From: Ignavibacteriota bacterium
GTDB taxonomy: Bacteria > Bacteroidota > Ignavibacteria > Palsa-1295
Length of the DNA: 20,805 nucleotides
Assembly (NCBI GenBank): GCA_025357895.1
Contig: JANYLL010000126.1
Coordinates: 1 to 20,805 of the forward strand
Direction of reading: 5' to 3'
The position numbers were made by a program, and so were the translations under genes. Below, piece after piece: positions 7,764 to 13,827 of this stretch (positions are counted from its first letter, which is position 1; each line of letters begins with the position of its first letter). The notes below the pieces were generated by a model that saw only the letters and a list, made by a program, of their open reading frames with translations, was not told the origin of the DNA and did not search any database.

Positions 7764-8795
7764 ATGAAACAGAGTATCGCACCCCGAACCCCGAACCGCT
7801 GGCTTCATCGCTTTGCCTTCTTCACTTCTTGTATCACTTTCCCACTTATTTTTGTCGGTGGATTAGTCAAAAGCCATGAAGCAGGTTTATCTGTTCCCGA
7901 TTGGCCAACGACCTACGGCTACAACATGTTCACCTTCCCGTTTCACATGATGGTCGGTAATATTTTTTATGAACATGGTCACAGGTATTATGCTTCGATC
8001 GTCGGATTTTGCATTCTCATTCTTGCCATTTGGATATGGCGTAAAGAATCACGGAAATGGGTACAGAAGCTCGGGTGGATTGTGCTTGTTGCAGTTTCAG
8101 TTCAAGGTATTCTCGGTGGTGTCACGGTGAAGATGCTTCTTCCATGGTATGTTTCAACTGCTCATGCTTCGTTAGCCCAGATTACATTTTGCCTGACCGT
8201 TGCGCTCTCGATGGTTACATCCAAATGGTGGAATGATGATGTGACTAAGACGACAAATAAGACTTCTGATCGCTTGCAAACATTAACTGCTCTTACCGTC
8301 GGAGCTATATTTATTCAGCTTTTGCTCGGAGCTGTTATGCGCCACCTGAATGCAGGACTTGCGATCCCGACATGGCCATTAGCGAACGGAAATATTTTTC
8401 CGGATTTTACTTCGGTTGGTGTTGCGCTGAACTTCGCTCATCGCACATGGGCATTTGTTGTTGCAATGCTAATTTTTACGACGGCATATTTTGCGATTAA
8501 AGCTTCGAAGGAACATCCGTCATTTAAAAAACCTGCAATTGCCGGAATGCTTTTAGTCGTTATGCAGATAACTCTTGGAGCCGTCACAATATTAACGGAG
8601 AAAGAACCGAACTGGACATCGCTTCACGTCGTTGGCGGCGCAGCAGTGCTTGCTTCGCAGTTTGTGCTGGCTGTTAGGGTTCGACATTTGACGAAAAGAA
8701 CTGCCGAAGCAAAAGAAATAGTAAGAGGGACTAAAAAAGTCCGTCAGACTTCTACGAACGGGGTAAGGTCCGTTCCAATATCAGAAAATAGTTAA
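7764..8795 (+). CDS. ctaA: Heme A synthase (COX15/CtaA family)
   Basis: A 343-residue polytopic membrane protein that oxidises the C8 methyl of heme O to give heme A for subunit I. It has the two homologous four-helix halves of the family. Conserved heme-region histidines sit at EHGHR (His71, His73), TAHAS (His134), FAHRTWAF (His226) and LHVVGG (His288). Signature blocks are SHEAGLSVPDWPTTYG in the first half and LNAGLAIPTWPL in the second. The ATG at 7764 is chosen; the upstream 25 codons from 7689 look non-coding. The next gene, ctaB, starts 2 bp after the stop, so they are co-transcribed. The last 30 or so residues are hydrophilic and encoded by hairpin-forming DNA (8721-8775), probably a repeat-derived tail. 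Confidence 0.94.
   Translation: MKQSIAPRTPNRWLHRFAFFTSCITFPLIFVGGLVKSHEAGLSVPDWPTTYGYNMFTFPFHMMVGNIFYEHGHRYYASIVGFCILILAIWIWRKESRKWVQKLGWIVLVAVSVQGILGGVTVKMLLPWYVSTAHASLAQITFCLTVALSMVTSKWWNDDVTKTTNKTSDRLQTLTALTVGAIFIQLLLGAVMRHLNAGLAIPTWPLANGNIFPDFTSVGVALNFAHRTWAFVVAMLIFTTAYFAIKASKEHPSFKKPAIAGMLLVVMQITLGAVTILTEKEPNWTSLHVVGGAAVLASQFVLAVRVRHLTKRTAEAKEIVRGTKKVRQTSTNGVRSVPISENS
8721..8775. repeat. Hairpin-rich tail sequence inside ctaA, possible degenerate REP
   Basis: Two small perfect stems lie close together: GGACT/AGTCC (8728-8742) and GAACGG/CCGTTC (8756-8775). The first is bounded by GTAAGAG and TTCTAC, close to the GTAG...CTAC feet of other repeats in this window. It encodes the poorly conserved C-terminus of CtaA. 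The resemblance is partial. Confidence 0.35.
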
Positions 8796-8797
8796 AC

Positions 8798-9697
8798 ATG
8801 GAACAAGTGATCGCAACAACTCAAATTCCCCGCGCCGATTTCAAATCGGTCATGCGCGATTACTTTGATCTCTCGAAGCCGGGAATTGGATTTTATTCGC
8901 TCATCACAACAGTCACTGCCTTCTGTCTTGCTACAAGCGGTCCTATCAATTTCATCTTACTTCTTCATACGATCATTGCAACAGGGCTTGTAACGGCTGG
9001 CGGCGGGGCATTAAATCAAGTCCTTGAAATGAAGATCGATTCGCAAATGCATCGCACCGAGAAGCGCCCCCTTCCTGCAGGAAGAGTTACTCCGCAATCC
9101 GGTTTGATCTTCGGAGTCGTTACTTCCATACTCGGAACAGCTTATTTGCTTCTTGCTGTAAATGCAATTTCGGCTTTGCTTGCTATCGGAACACTTGTCG
9201 GATATTTATTTGTCTATACTCCTTCAAAAAGATATACCTCGTTATCAACCATCATCGGTGCATTTCCCGGAGCGATACCGATACTGATCGGATGGGTTGC
9301 TGTCACAGGAAATATTGATCTGCGTGGCTGGACGCTTTTCGTAATTTTATTTTTATGGCAGATTCCGCATTTCCTTGCTATTGCATGGATGTATCGCAAG
9401 GACTATGCCCGCGCGGGATTTCCCATGTTGACAGTGATAGAACCTGAAGGACTTTCTGCAGCACATCAATCGGTGATCTATCTTGTCGCGCTTGTGCCGA
9501 TCAGTCTATTTCCGACGAAGCTTGGATTAACAGGAGAAATTTATTTCATTGGCGCACTCGTTTTAGGATTAGGATTTTTGGCTTCCGGTGTGATGGTTGC
9601 CATTAAGCGCACTAATACATCCGCAAAGCAAATGCTTTTTGCATCGATAATTTATTTACCGGTGCTGCTGCTGTTGATGATCATTGATAAAATTTAA
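8798..9697 (+). CDS. ctaB: Heme O synthase (protoheme IX farnesyltransferase)
   Basis: A 299-residue UbiA-family prenyltransferase that transfers farnesyl to protoheme to make heme O, the substrate of CtaA. The polyprenyl-diphosphate motif is NQVLEMKIDSQMHRT, with Asn73, Glu77 and Asp81 in N-x3-E-x3-D spacing, followed by RPLPAGR. The second conserved region is YTPSKRYTS at 140-148 with GAFPGAIPILIGW after it, then WQIPHFLAIAWMYRKDY near 187-203. Eight or nine membrane helices are apparent. It begins 2 bp after ctaA and is therefore translationally close-coupled. A REP-like double hairpin follows 6 bp after the stop. Assignment to CtaB rather than another UbiA member rests on these motifs and on position in the oxidase cluster. 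Confidence 0.96.
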   Translation: MEQVIATTQIPRADFKSVMRDYFDLSKPGIGFYSLITTVTAFCLATSGPINFILLLHTIIATGLVTAGGGALNQVLEMKIDSQMHRTEKRPLPAGRVTPQSGLIFGVVTSILGTAYLLLAVNAISALLAIGTLVGYLFVYTPSKRYTSLSTIIGAFPGAIPILIGWVAVTGNIDLRGWTLFVILFLWQIPHFLAIAWMYRKDYARAGFPMLTVIEPEGLSAAHQSVIYLVALVPISLFPTKLGLTGEIYFIGALVLGLGFLASGVMVAIKRTNTSAKQMLFASIIYLPVLLLLMIIDKI

Positions 9698-9703
9698 ACT
9701 TAT

Positions 9704-9750
9704 GTAGGTGCGAGGCATTGCCTCGCCAGGGGTCAGGCAATGCCTGATCC
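9704..9750. repeat. REP-like double hairpin after ctaB
   Basis: A GTAG foot (9704-9707) is followed by hairpin GCGAGGC/GCCTCGC with an ATT loop, then a second hairpin TCAGGCA/TGCCTGA at 9733-9747. The two centres (AGGCATTGCCT and AGGCAATGCCT) are reverse complements, so the units face each other as in a BIME. The closing CTAC is not preserved. Confidence 0.65.
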
Positions 9751-9776
9751 CGACAGGAAAACAATAAATATTACTT

Positions 9777-9917
9777 ATGGTACAAACCCAAACTGAAGTT
9801 CGCACTTCGCGAAATACGCGGCCCAAGAATCGGAAGATGCTGGTACTTCTTGTCAGTACTATTACTGCGATCATTGCAATTTCCGTCGTCTATATCATAA
9901 TTTTTCCTAAACTCTAA
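9777..9917 (+). CDS. Small single-pass membrane peptide in the oxidase operon (46 aa)
   Basis: ATG at 9777 to TAA at 9917 encodes 46 residues. A basic N-terminal half (RTSRNTRPKNRK) is followed by one hydrophobic helix from about residue 21 to 43 and a short end, FPKL. The charge pattern predicts the N-terminus inside. It sits between ctaB and coxC, three bases before the coxC ATG, which makes chance unlikely. Oxidase operons often hold a tiny single-helix gene, either an accessory subunit (subunit IV or CcoQ-like) or a truncated assembly factor, but the sequence matches none that I can name. It could also resemble the anchor of a CtaG/Cox11 protein, though no copper-binding domain follows. 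Confidence 0.6.
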   Translation: MVQTQTEVRTSRNTRPKNRKMLVLLVSTITAIIAISVVYIIIFPKL

Positions 9918-9920
9918 ACT

Positions 9921-10523
9921 ATGCAATCAATCATCATCGAGCGGCCGGGACTTGCTGATTCGACCCATGACGGAAAAGAGATCATCAGTTCAAAGCGATT
10001 AGCTTTTACGCTTTACATCGCGCTGACCATTATGCTTTTCGCCGGAATTTTCGGCGGATATTTTGTACTGCGCGGCAATAATGACATCTGGCCGCCGACG
10101 GGTACGCCGGCACTAACGTTCATGAACATGTTGCCCGAATCGCTGACGATTCTTGCTTCCGTAATTTTTCTGATCATCGCAAGACGTTATCTACGACAGG
10201 CAGATTTCAGTAAATTTCAAAGCTATGTGCTTGCAAGTGCCGGAATGTGCGTTCTCTTTGTTTTTGCAATGGGCATGGAATTATGGCGGCTCATCGCCGG
10301 CGGCGTAACAATGGAAACGGTTTTCGGCGGAATGTATTTTATTATCATGACTACCTTCCTTGCGCATTTCATCGGCGGCATTTATGCACTCTTCCGCTTT
10401 GCAAAAAAAGCAAAATCATTTCCCGCAGCAGGAGGCATCAAACTCGGTTTTGCCAATGCCCTGAACTGGCATTACCTAATGCTCGTACTGTGGGCTTGTA
10501 TTGTGGGGTTGGTGTATGGATAA
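9921..10523 (+). CDS. coxC: Cytochrome c oxidase subunit III-like protein
   Basis: A 200-residue membrane protein of the heme-copper oxidase subunit III family. About five hydrophobic helices are visible, beginning with LAFTLYIALTIMLFAGIFGGYFVLR and ending with NWHYLMLVLWACIVGLVYG. The length fits the short five-helix form lacking the first two helices of the seven-helix version. Subunit III stabilises subunit I and feeds the D proton channel; it binds no metal. It follows the 46-residue membrane peptide by 3 bp and precedes a lipoprotein gene by 15 bp, so the four are probably one transcript. Family assignment rests on helix pattern, length and operon position. Confidence 0.9.
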   Translation: MQSIIIERPGLADSTHDGKEIISSKRLAFTLYIALTIMLFAGIFGGYFVLRGNNDIWPPTGTPALTFMNMLPESLTILASVIFLIIARRYLRQADFSKFQSYVLASAGMCVLFVFAMGMELWRLIAGGVTMETVFGGMYFIIMTTFLAHFIGGIYALFRFAKKAKSFPAAGGIKLGFANALNWHYLMLVLWACIVGLVYG

Positions 10524-10538
10524 ATTAGTAAAAACCGA

Positions 10539-11060
10539 ATGATTCTAAAAAAAACACCTTTATTAATAATCGCTTTTGTAATATTGGACGGATTATTTTC
10601 GTCCTGTAATTACAATCCTGTTTATAACTATAAGGATGAACTTCGCAGCGATGGATATTTTCGTTTTTCATATAATGGGAAAAAAGTATTCATTCCTGAT
10701 AGTATCAAAGGAGGCGACCCGTCGGTAGAACTCTTAAGCGGCCAATATTACAGGCATGACTCTGTCCTAAGTTTGCGAGCCTCTGCTTGGCCATTAAATG
10801 AGCAGATAAATATTGATATCCAGTGCCATGATACCGGTAACTACGTCCTAGGTTTAAGTGCAGGTTCATCTGCCGAAGTTAACAGTTGGGGGACAGATTT
10901 ATTGCACGGTGGACAAATACATCTCACTCAGTTAGATACTTTAAGAGGTAAGGTTGCAGGCACATTTCGGTTCGAGGCGATTAACAAAAAATCTACTCCT
11001 GATAGTGTCTTCGTAGATAGCGGTGCATTCTTCGATTTTCCAACACTGATTGTCCAGTAG
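10539..11060 (+). CDS. Probable lipoprotein, possibly DUF6252-like
   Basis: A 173-residue protein with a hydrophobic N-terminus ending in FSSC (Cys23), a slightly weak lipobox, so probably outer- or periplasm-facing. The rest is beta-rich. The stretch GGQIHLTQLDTLRGKVAGTF followed by VDSGAFFDFPT resembles the C-terminal pattern of Bacteroidota lipoproteins grouped as DUF6252 (ligand unknown). It begins 15 bp after coxC but its role in respiration is unclear; it may be an accessory gene that settled behind the operon. A sequence related to the SCO1 leader follows its stop within 10 bp. I do not recognise a function. Confidence 0.6.
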   Translation: MILKKTPLLIIAFVILDGLFSSCNYNPVYNYKDELRSDGYFRFSYNGKKVFIPDSIKGGDPSVELLSGQYYRHDSVLSLRASAWPLNEQINIDIQCHDTGNYVLGLSAGSSAEVNSWGTDLLHGGQIHLTQLDTLRGKVAGTFRFEAINKKSTPDSVFVDSGAFFDFPTLIVQ

Positions 11061-11069
11061 GGTATCGTA

Positions 11070-11104
11070 GCCTTTCCAACTTTCTCCAAATTATCTTTTG
11101 TTTA
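11070..11104 (+). repeat. Direct repeat, left copy, similar to the SCO1 leader
   Basis: This 35-bp stretch shares a 17-bp identical core (TTCCAACTTTCTCCAAA) and a 9-bp TTTTGTTTA with 11956-11989, just before SCO1. Weaker similarity continues to about 11150, where GCCTGATTCAAAACT resembles the first codons of SCO1. Confidence 0.7.
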
Positions 11105-11182
11105 TTAACTCCGCATTGGAAAACTTTATACGCCTGATTCAAAACTGCAAGCAGAAGAGCGGTTGCATAATAATATAAAGAT

Positions 11183-11890
11183 TTAAGGCTCCCAGACTTT
11201 TTTCATGTAAAGATAAGCATCTTCATCGAAGGCTTTGAGATCATCTCTTGTAAAACTATTCCCTCCTTTTGGAGCAAGGTAGATAACGCTCAGATTATTG
11301 AATAATCTTCTATGATCTATTGAATCGCTATATGTGACAATGTCGCCATTCAAAAAAGCGATCATTTTCTGGTTCTTTTTAAGTTTCTCACCTACCGACT
11401 TCATTCCTTGAAGATTATATTGAAACTTCCGATCATTATATCCATCTGCCAATGAAGATAAAAGACAGCCTGATTTGGAGTCGTTTAGAGCCAAAAATTC
11501 ATAGGCATTTGCAATCACTAAGCAACGCGCCCATTGAGGATTTAATCCGTGCTCTTTCAGCCATTTTGCTGAAGGATGATAATCGATCGGATATAAATAT
11601 TTTTCCTTCAAATTAAGCTCTATACAAATAGGTATCATTCTAAGTACAGAGAGCGAGGCATTGGAAGTATTCGACGATACCTGATTCAGATTTTCATTCA
11701 AAGCTTTCACAACTGCAGTACGAATATCTGATTCATTGAATTCTTTGCTTGCATAGACATTCCATCGAGGAACATCCATTTTTTCATAGCCCGACGGTTG
11801 TGCAAATGTCTCTACCGCAAAGAAAAGATAGACAAAAGAAAAAAAGATAATTGGTATTTTTTGCAAGAATTGACGGCTGGAGTCTTTCAT
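11183..11890 (-). CDS. Secreted zincin-like metallopeptidase homologue with lost HExxH site
   Basis: A 235-residue exported protein with a signal peptide ending near Ala30. It lies opposite to the oxidase genes around it. The middle resembles a family of secreted zinc metallopeptidases I know by pattern: YHPSAKWLKEHGLNPQWAR (104-122), then ANAYEFL, then the region where relatives have L-HE-LA-H-AYHDR. Here it reads LSSLADGYNDR (144-154), so His, Glu and His become Ser145, Ser146 and Asp149. The usual third-ligand segment near EYFAE appears as RRLFNNLS. The end FTRDDLKAFDEDAYLYMKKVW keeps the family's closing pattern. The reading frame is intact, so this looks like a non-catalytic (pseudo)enzyme rather than a decayed gene. 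The family comparison is from memory and needs an alignment. Confidence 0.6.
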   Translation of the reverse strand: MKDSSRQFLQKIPIIFFSFVYLFFAVETFAQPSGYEKMDVPRWNVYASKEFNESDIRTAVVKALNENLNQVSSNTSNASLSVLRMIPICIELNLKEKYLYPIDYHPSAKWLKEHGLNPQWARCLVIANAYEFLALNDSKSGCLLSSLADGYNDRKFQYNLQGMKSVGEKLKKNQKMIAFLNGDIVTYSDSIDHRRLFNNLSVIYLAPKGGNSFTRDDLKAFDEDAYLYMKKVWEP

Positions 11891-11955
11891 AGCTATTATA
11901 GGATGTTAATGTTTCATGAAAACAAGTCGGTTCTGTTTTAGTTCTTCTTCAATTC

Positions 11956-11989
11956 GCCCTTCCAACTTTCTCCAAAAGAATTTTGTTTA
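11956..11989 (+). repeat. Direct repeat, right copy, SCO1 leader
   Basis: The right copy of the repeat described at 11070-11104. It lies 8 bp before the SCO1 ATG, so it probably belongs to the original SCO1 upstream region. Together the two copies bracket the reversed metallopeptidase-like gene. Confidence 0.7.
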
Positions 11990-11996
11990 ATCGCCC

Positions 11997-12635
11997 ATGC
12001 CTGATACAAAAACTACTCAGCGAATTCTTTGGACTGTTCTTGCCGTTGCCCTCATTGGCATAGGTATTTATGCGCTTAATGATTGGCTGCGCTCACAGGA
12101 ATTAAAAACTCCAACGCGGACGCTTTCTGCTCTTGGCATTGTGCCGGATTTCACACTCACCAAACAAGATAATACTCCGCTTTCCCTGAAAGATCTCAAA
12201 GGCAAGATATGGGTTGCCGATATGATCTTCACTCATTGCGAAGGCACATGCCCGATGCTTACGCAGAGAATGGCAAGTTTGCAACAATCGTTGGCTAAAG
12301 CAAAAACCCAAGTGCAGCTTGTAAGCATTAGCGTTGATCCGAATAATGATACACCTGATGTTCTCACTAATTATGCAAAGCAAAGTGGCGCCGATACAAA
12401 AACCTGGTCATTCCTGACTGGACCGGTTTCGACGATTTATATACTTGCAAAAGACGGATTTAAGTTGACTGTGGATTCAGCGAATGCCGATACGAAAGAG
12501 CCGATCTTACATAGCGAGCGCCTAGTTCTCATTGACCGCAACGGAGTCATCCGCGCCTATTACGACGGCACTGCTGATGACGCACAGGCGAAAATTCTTG
12601 CTGATATCGGTGATCTGATGCGAGAGGGAAAGTAG
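11997..12635 (+). CDS. sco1: SCO1/SenC copper chaperone for CuA assembly
   Basis: A 212-residue membrane-anchored thioredoxin-fold protein. An N-terminal helix (about 9-28) anchors it, facing the periplasm. The copper/redox motif is Cys81-x3-Cys85 in FTHCEGTCPM, with the conserved His172 (LHSERLVLID) as the third copper ligand and the family's SISVDPNNDTP block at 110-120. SCO1 loads copper into, or reduces, the CuA site of CoxB. It starts a second group of oxidase-related genes (DUF420, DUF983, CPMC protein) separated from coxC by two accessory genes. The last codons GGA AAG TAG overlap the GTAG foot of a REP-like repeat, so the stop is provided by the repeat. Confidence 0.95.
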   Translation: MPDTKTTQRILWTVLAVALIGIGIYALNDWLRSQELKTPTRTLSALGIVPDFTLTKQDNTPLSLKDLKGKIWVADMIFTHCEGTCPMLTQRMASLQQSLAKAKTQVQLVSISVDPNNDTPDVLTNYAKQSGADTKTWSFLTGPVSTIYILAKDGFKLTVDSANADTKEPILHSERLVLIDRNGVIRAYYDGTADDAQAKILADIGDLMREGK

Positions 12636-12679
12636 CTCTGACTTTTAGTCGGAGCGAGCCGACTAAAAGTCGGCGCTAC
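12632..12679. repeat. REP-like inverted pair, GTAG to CTAC, between SCO1 and the DUF420 gene
   Basis: A perfect 13-bp inverted repeat (GACTTTTAGTCGG / CCGACTAAAAGTC) with a 6-nt loop is framed by GTAGCTCT on the left and GGCGCTAC on the right; read outward both ends begin with GTAG. The TAG of the left foot is the SCO1 stop codon. The transcript would form a strong stem but lacks a U-tract. Confidence 0.82.
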
Positions 12680-12698
12680 TAATAAAATAAATAAAAAC

Positions 12699-13127
12699 AT
12701 GACAGTTTATGATCTTCCTATAGTTAATGCATCCCTCAATGCAACAGCAACCATTCTTCTGCTTATCGGACGAAATCAGATCAAGCATCGAAGGATCGAA
12801 AATCATAAGAAAGTTATGATCGCAGCTTTTTGCGTATCAATTCTTTTTCTTATCTGCTATGTAATTTATCATTATAACGTTCTGAGCGTGACATTCAAAG
12901 ATCCTACATGGTTCAAACCCATTTATCTGACGCTTCTGGTAAGTCATGTTCTTCTTGCCGTCACCGTTCCGGTGTTTGCAACGATCGCTTTGCGCAGAGG
13001 TCTTAAACGCGATGATATACGGCATAAAAAGATCGTGAAGTATGCGTATCCGATCTGGCTTTATGTATCGGTTACGGGCGTTATCATCTACTTGCTGCTC
13101 TATCAAATATTTCCGCAAGTTGTATGA
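12699..13127 (+). CDS. DUF420 (YozB-like) membrane protein of oxidase clusters
   Basis: A 142-residue protein with four hydrophobic helices and the family's characteristic residues: PIVNASLNATATILLLIG at the start, HKKVM near 36-40, YHYN near 57-60, LLVSHVLLAVTVP in the third helix and the final helix WLYVSVTGVIIYLLL. DUF420 proteins are routinely encoded with SCO1 and heme-copper oxidase genes. Conserved histidines suggest heme or copper handling, but the biochemical role is not established. It lies 63 bp after SCO1, beyond a REP-like repeat, and its stop overlaps the next start in ATGA. Confidence 0.88.
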   Translation: MTVYDLPIVNASLNATATILLLIGRNQIKHRRIENHKKVMIAAFCVSILFLICYVIYHYNVLSVTFKDPTWFKPIYLTLLVSHVLLAVTVPVFATIALRRGLKRDDIRHKKIVKYAYPIWLYVSVTGVIIYLLLYQIFPQVV

Positions 13128-13501
13128 AAGAGAAATATGAGGGCGTGCAGAGTTTTACAGAAGTATTTTCCTGCGGTATGAAAAGAATATGCCCTGCATG
13201 TAAACAAGGAAAAATGTTTCGTACCTATTTCAAAATGAACGATCATTGTCCGGTCTGCGGAGTAAAATATGAGCGTGAAGCAGGGGAATATATCGTTGCA
13301 ATGTATATCAATATTTTTCTCACCGAGTTTCTTTTTATTACAGGGTATTTACTGACAAATCATTTCTTCGGATGGAGTACCGGCACGCAGATAGTAATCT
13401 GGGCATCGTTCAATGCACTATTTCCCACATGGTTTTATCCACGCTCAAAAGCATTATGGGCAGGAGGATTGCAACTTGGTTCGGGATTATATTCTGATTA
13501 A
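13124..13501 (+). CDS. DUF983 zinc-ribbon membrane protein
   Basis: A 125-residue protein of the DUF983 family. Two CPxC knuckles (Cys23/Cys26 in CPACKQGKMF and Cys42/Cys45 in CPVCGVKYERE) form a rubredoxin/zinc-ribbon-like site at the cytoplasmic end, followed by GEY and two membrane helices. Members often sit beside oxidase or Rieske genes and are thought to help respiratory complex assembly, without a proven reaction. It overlaps the DUF420 stop by 4 bp (ATGA), so translation is coupled. A good ribosome site is not needed and is not obvious. Confidence 0.88.
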   Translation: MKEKYEGVQSFTEVFSCGMKRICPACKQGKMFRTYFKMNDHCPVCGVKYEREAGEYIVAMYINIFLTEFLFITGYLLTNHFFGWSTGTQIVIWASFNALFPTWFYPRSKALWAGGLQLGSGLYSD

Positions 13502-13519
13502 TAAGTGTTGATTGTTACT

Positions 13520-13825
13520 ATGAAAAACTTCACAAAGATATTTCTTCCTATTGCCGCAATAGCTATTATTTCCATTGCAGGTTCTGCATTCGCTCAATCC
13601 TGCCCTATGTGCAAAGAATCCATGACTCAAGCCGGGCAAAAGCTCTCCGAAGGTTTTTATGATAGCATTATGAGCATGTTCATTCTTCCGATCTCAATGA
13701 TCGGCGGCGGTACAATATTTGTTATGAAAGCTGCATGGGTTAAGCAGCATCCTGAAGCAGAGGACTTTTCTTTTATCCGTGTGATGAAAGAAATCGCGAA
13801 AGAAAAAATGGGAAGACGCAAATAA
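13520..13825 (+). CDS. Small exported membrane protein with a CPMC motif
   Basis: A 101-residue protein. A signal peptide (MKNF...GSAFAQ) probably ends before Ser27, leaving CPMCKESM (Cys28 and Cys31) at the mature N-terminus. An amphipathic stretch, one membrane helix (about 49-68, SMFILPISMIGGGTIFVM) and a basic cytoplasmic tail follow. A CxxC exposed to the periplasm at the end of a gene group holding SCO1 and other oxidase-assembly proteins suggests thiol or copper handling for cytochrome oxidase assembly; this is inference. The ATG at 13520 is chosen over a GTG at 13505 because the signal peptide begins there. It ends 2 bp from the convergent dnaG stop with no terminator between them. 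Confidence 0.75.
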   Translation: MKNFTKIFLPIAAIAIISIAGSAFAQSCPMCKESMTQAGQKLSEGFYDSIMSMFILPISMIGGGTIFVMKAAWVKQHPEAEDFSFIRVMKEIAKEKMGRRK

Positions 13826-13827
13826 AT

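Noticed and set aside
10539..11890. A prophage or insertion sequence carrying the lipoprotein and reversed gene
   Set aside because: No transposase, integrase or terminal inverted repeats are present; only the direct-repeat trace remains.
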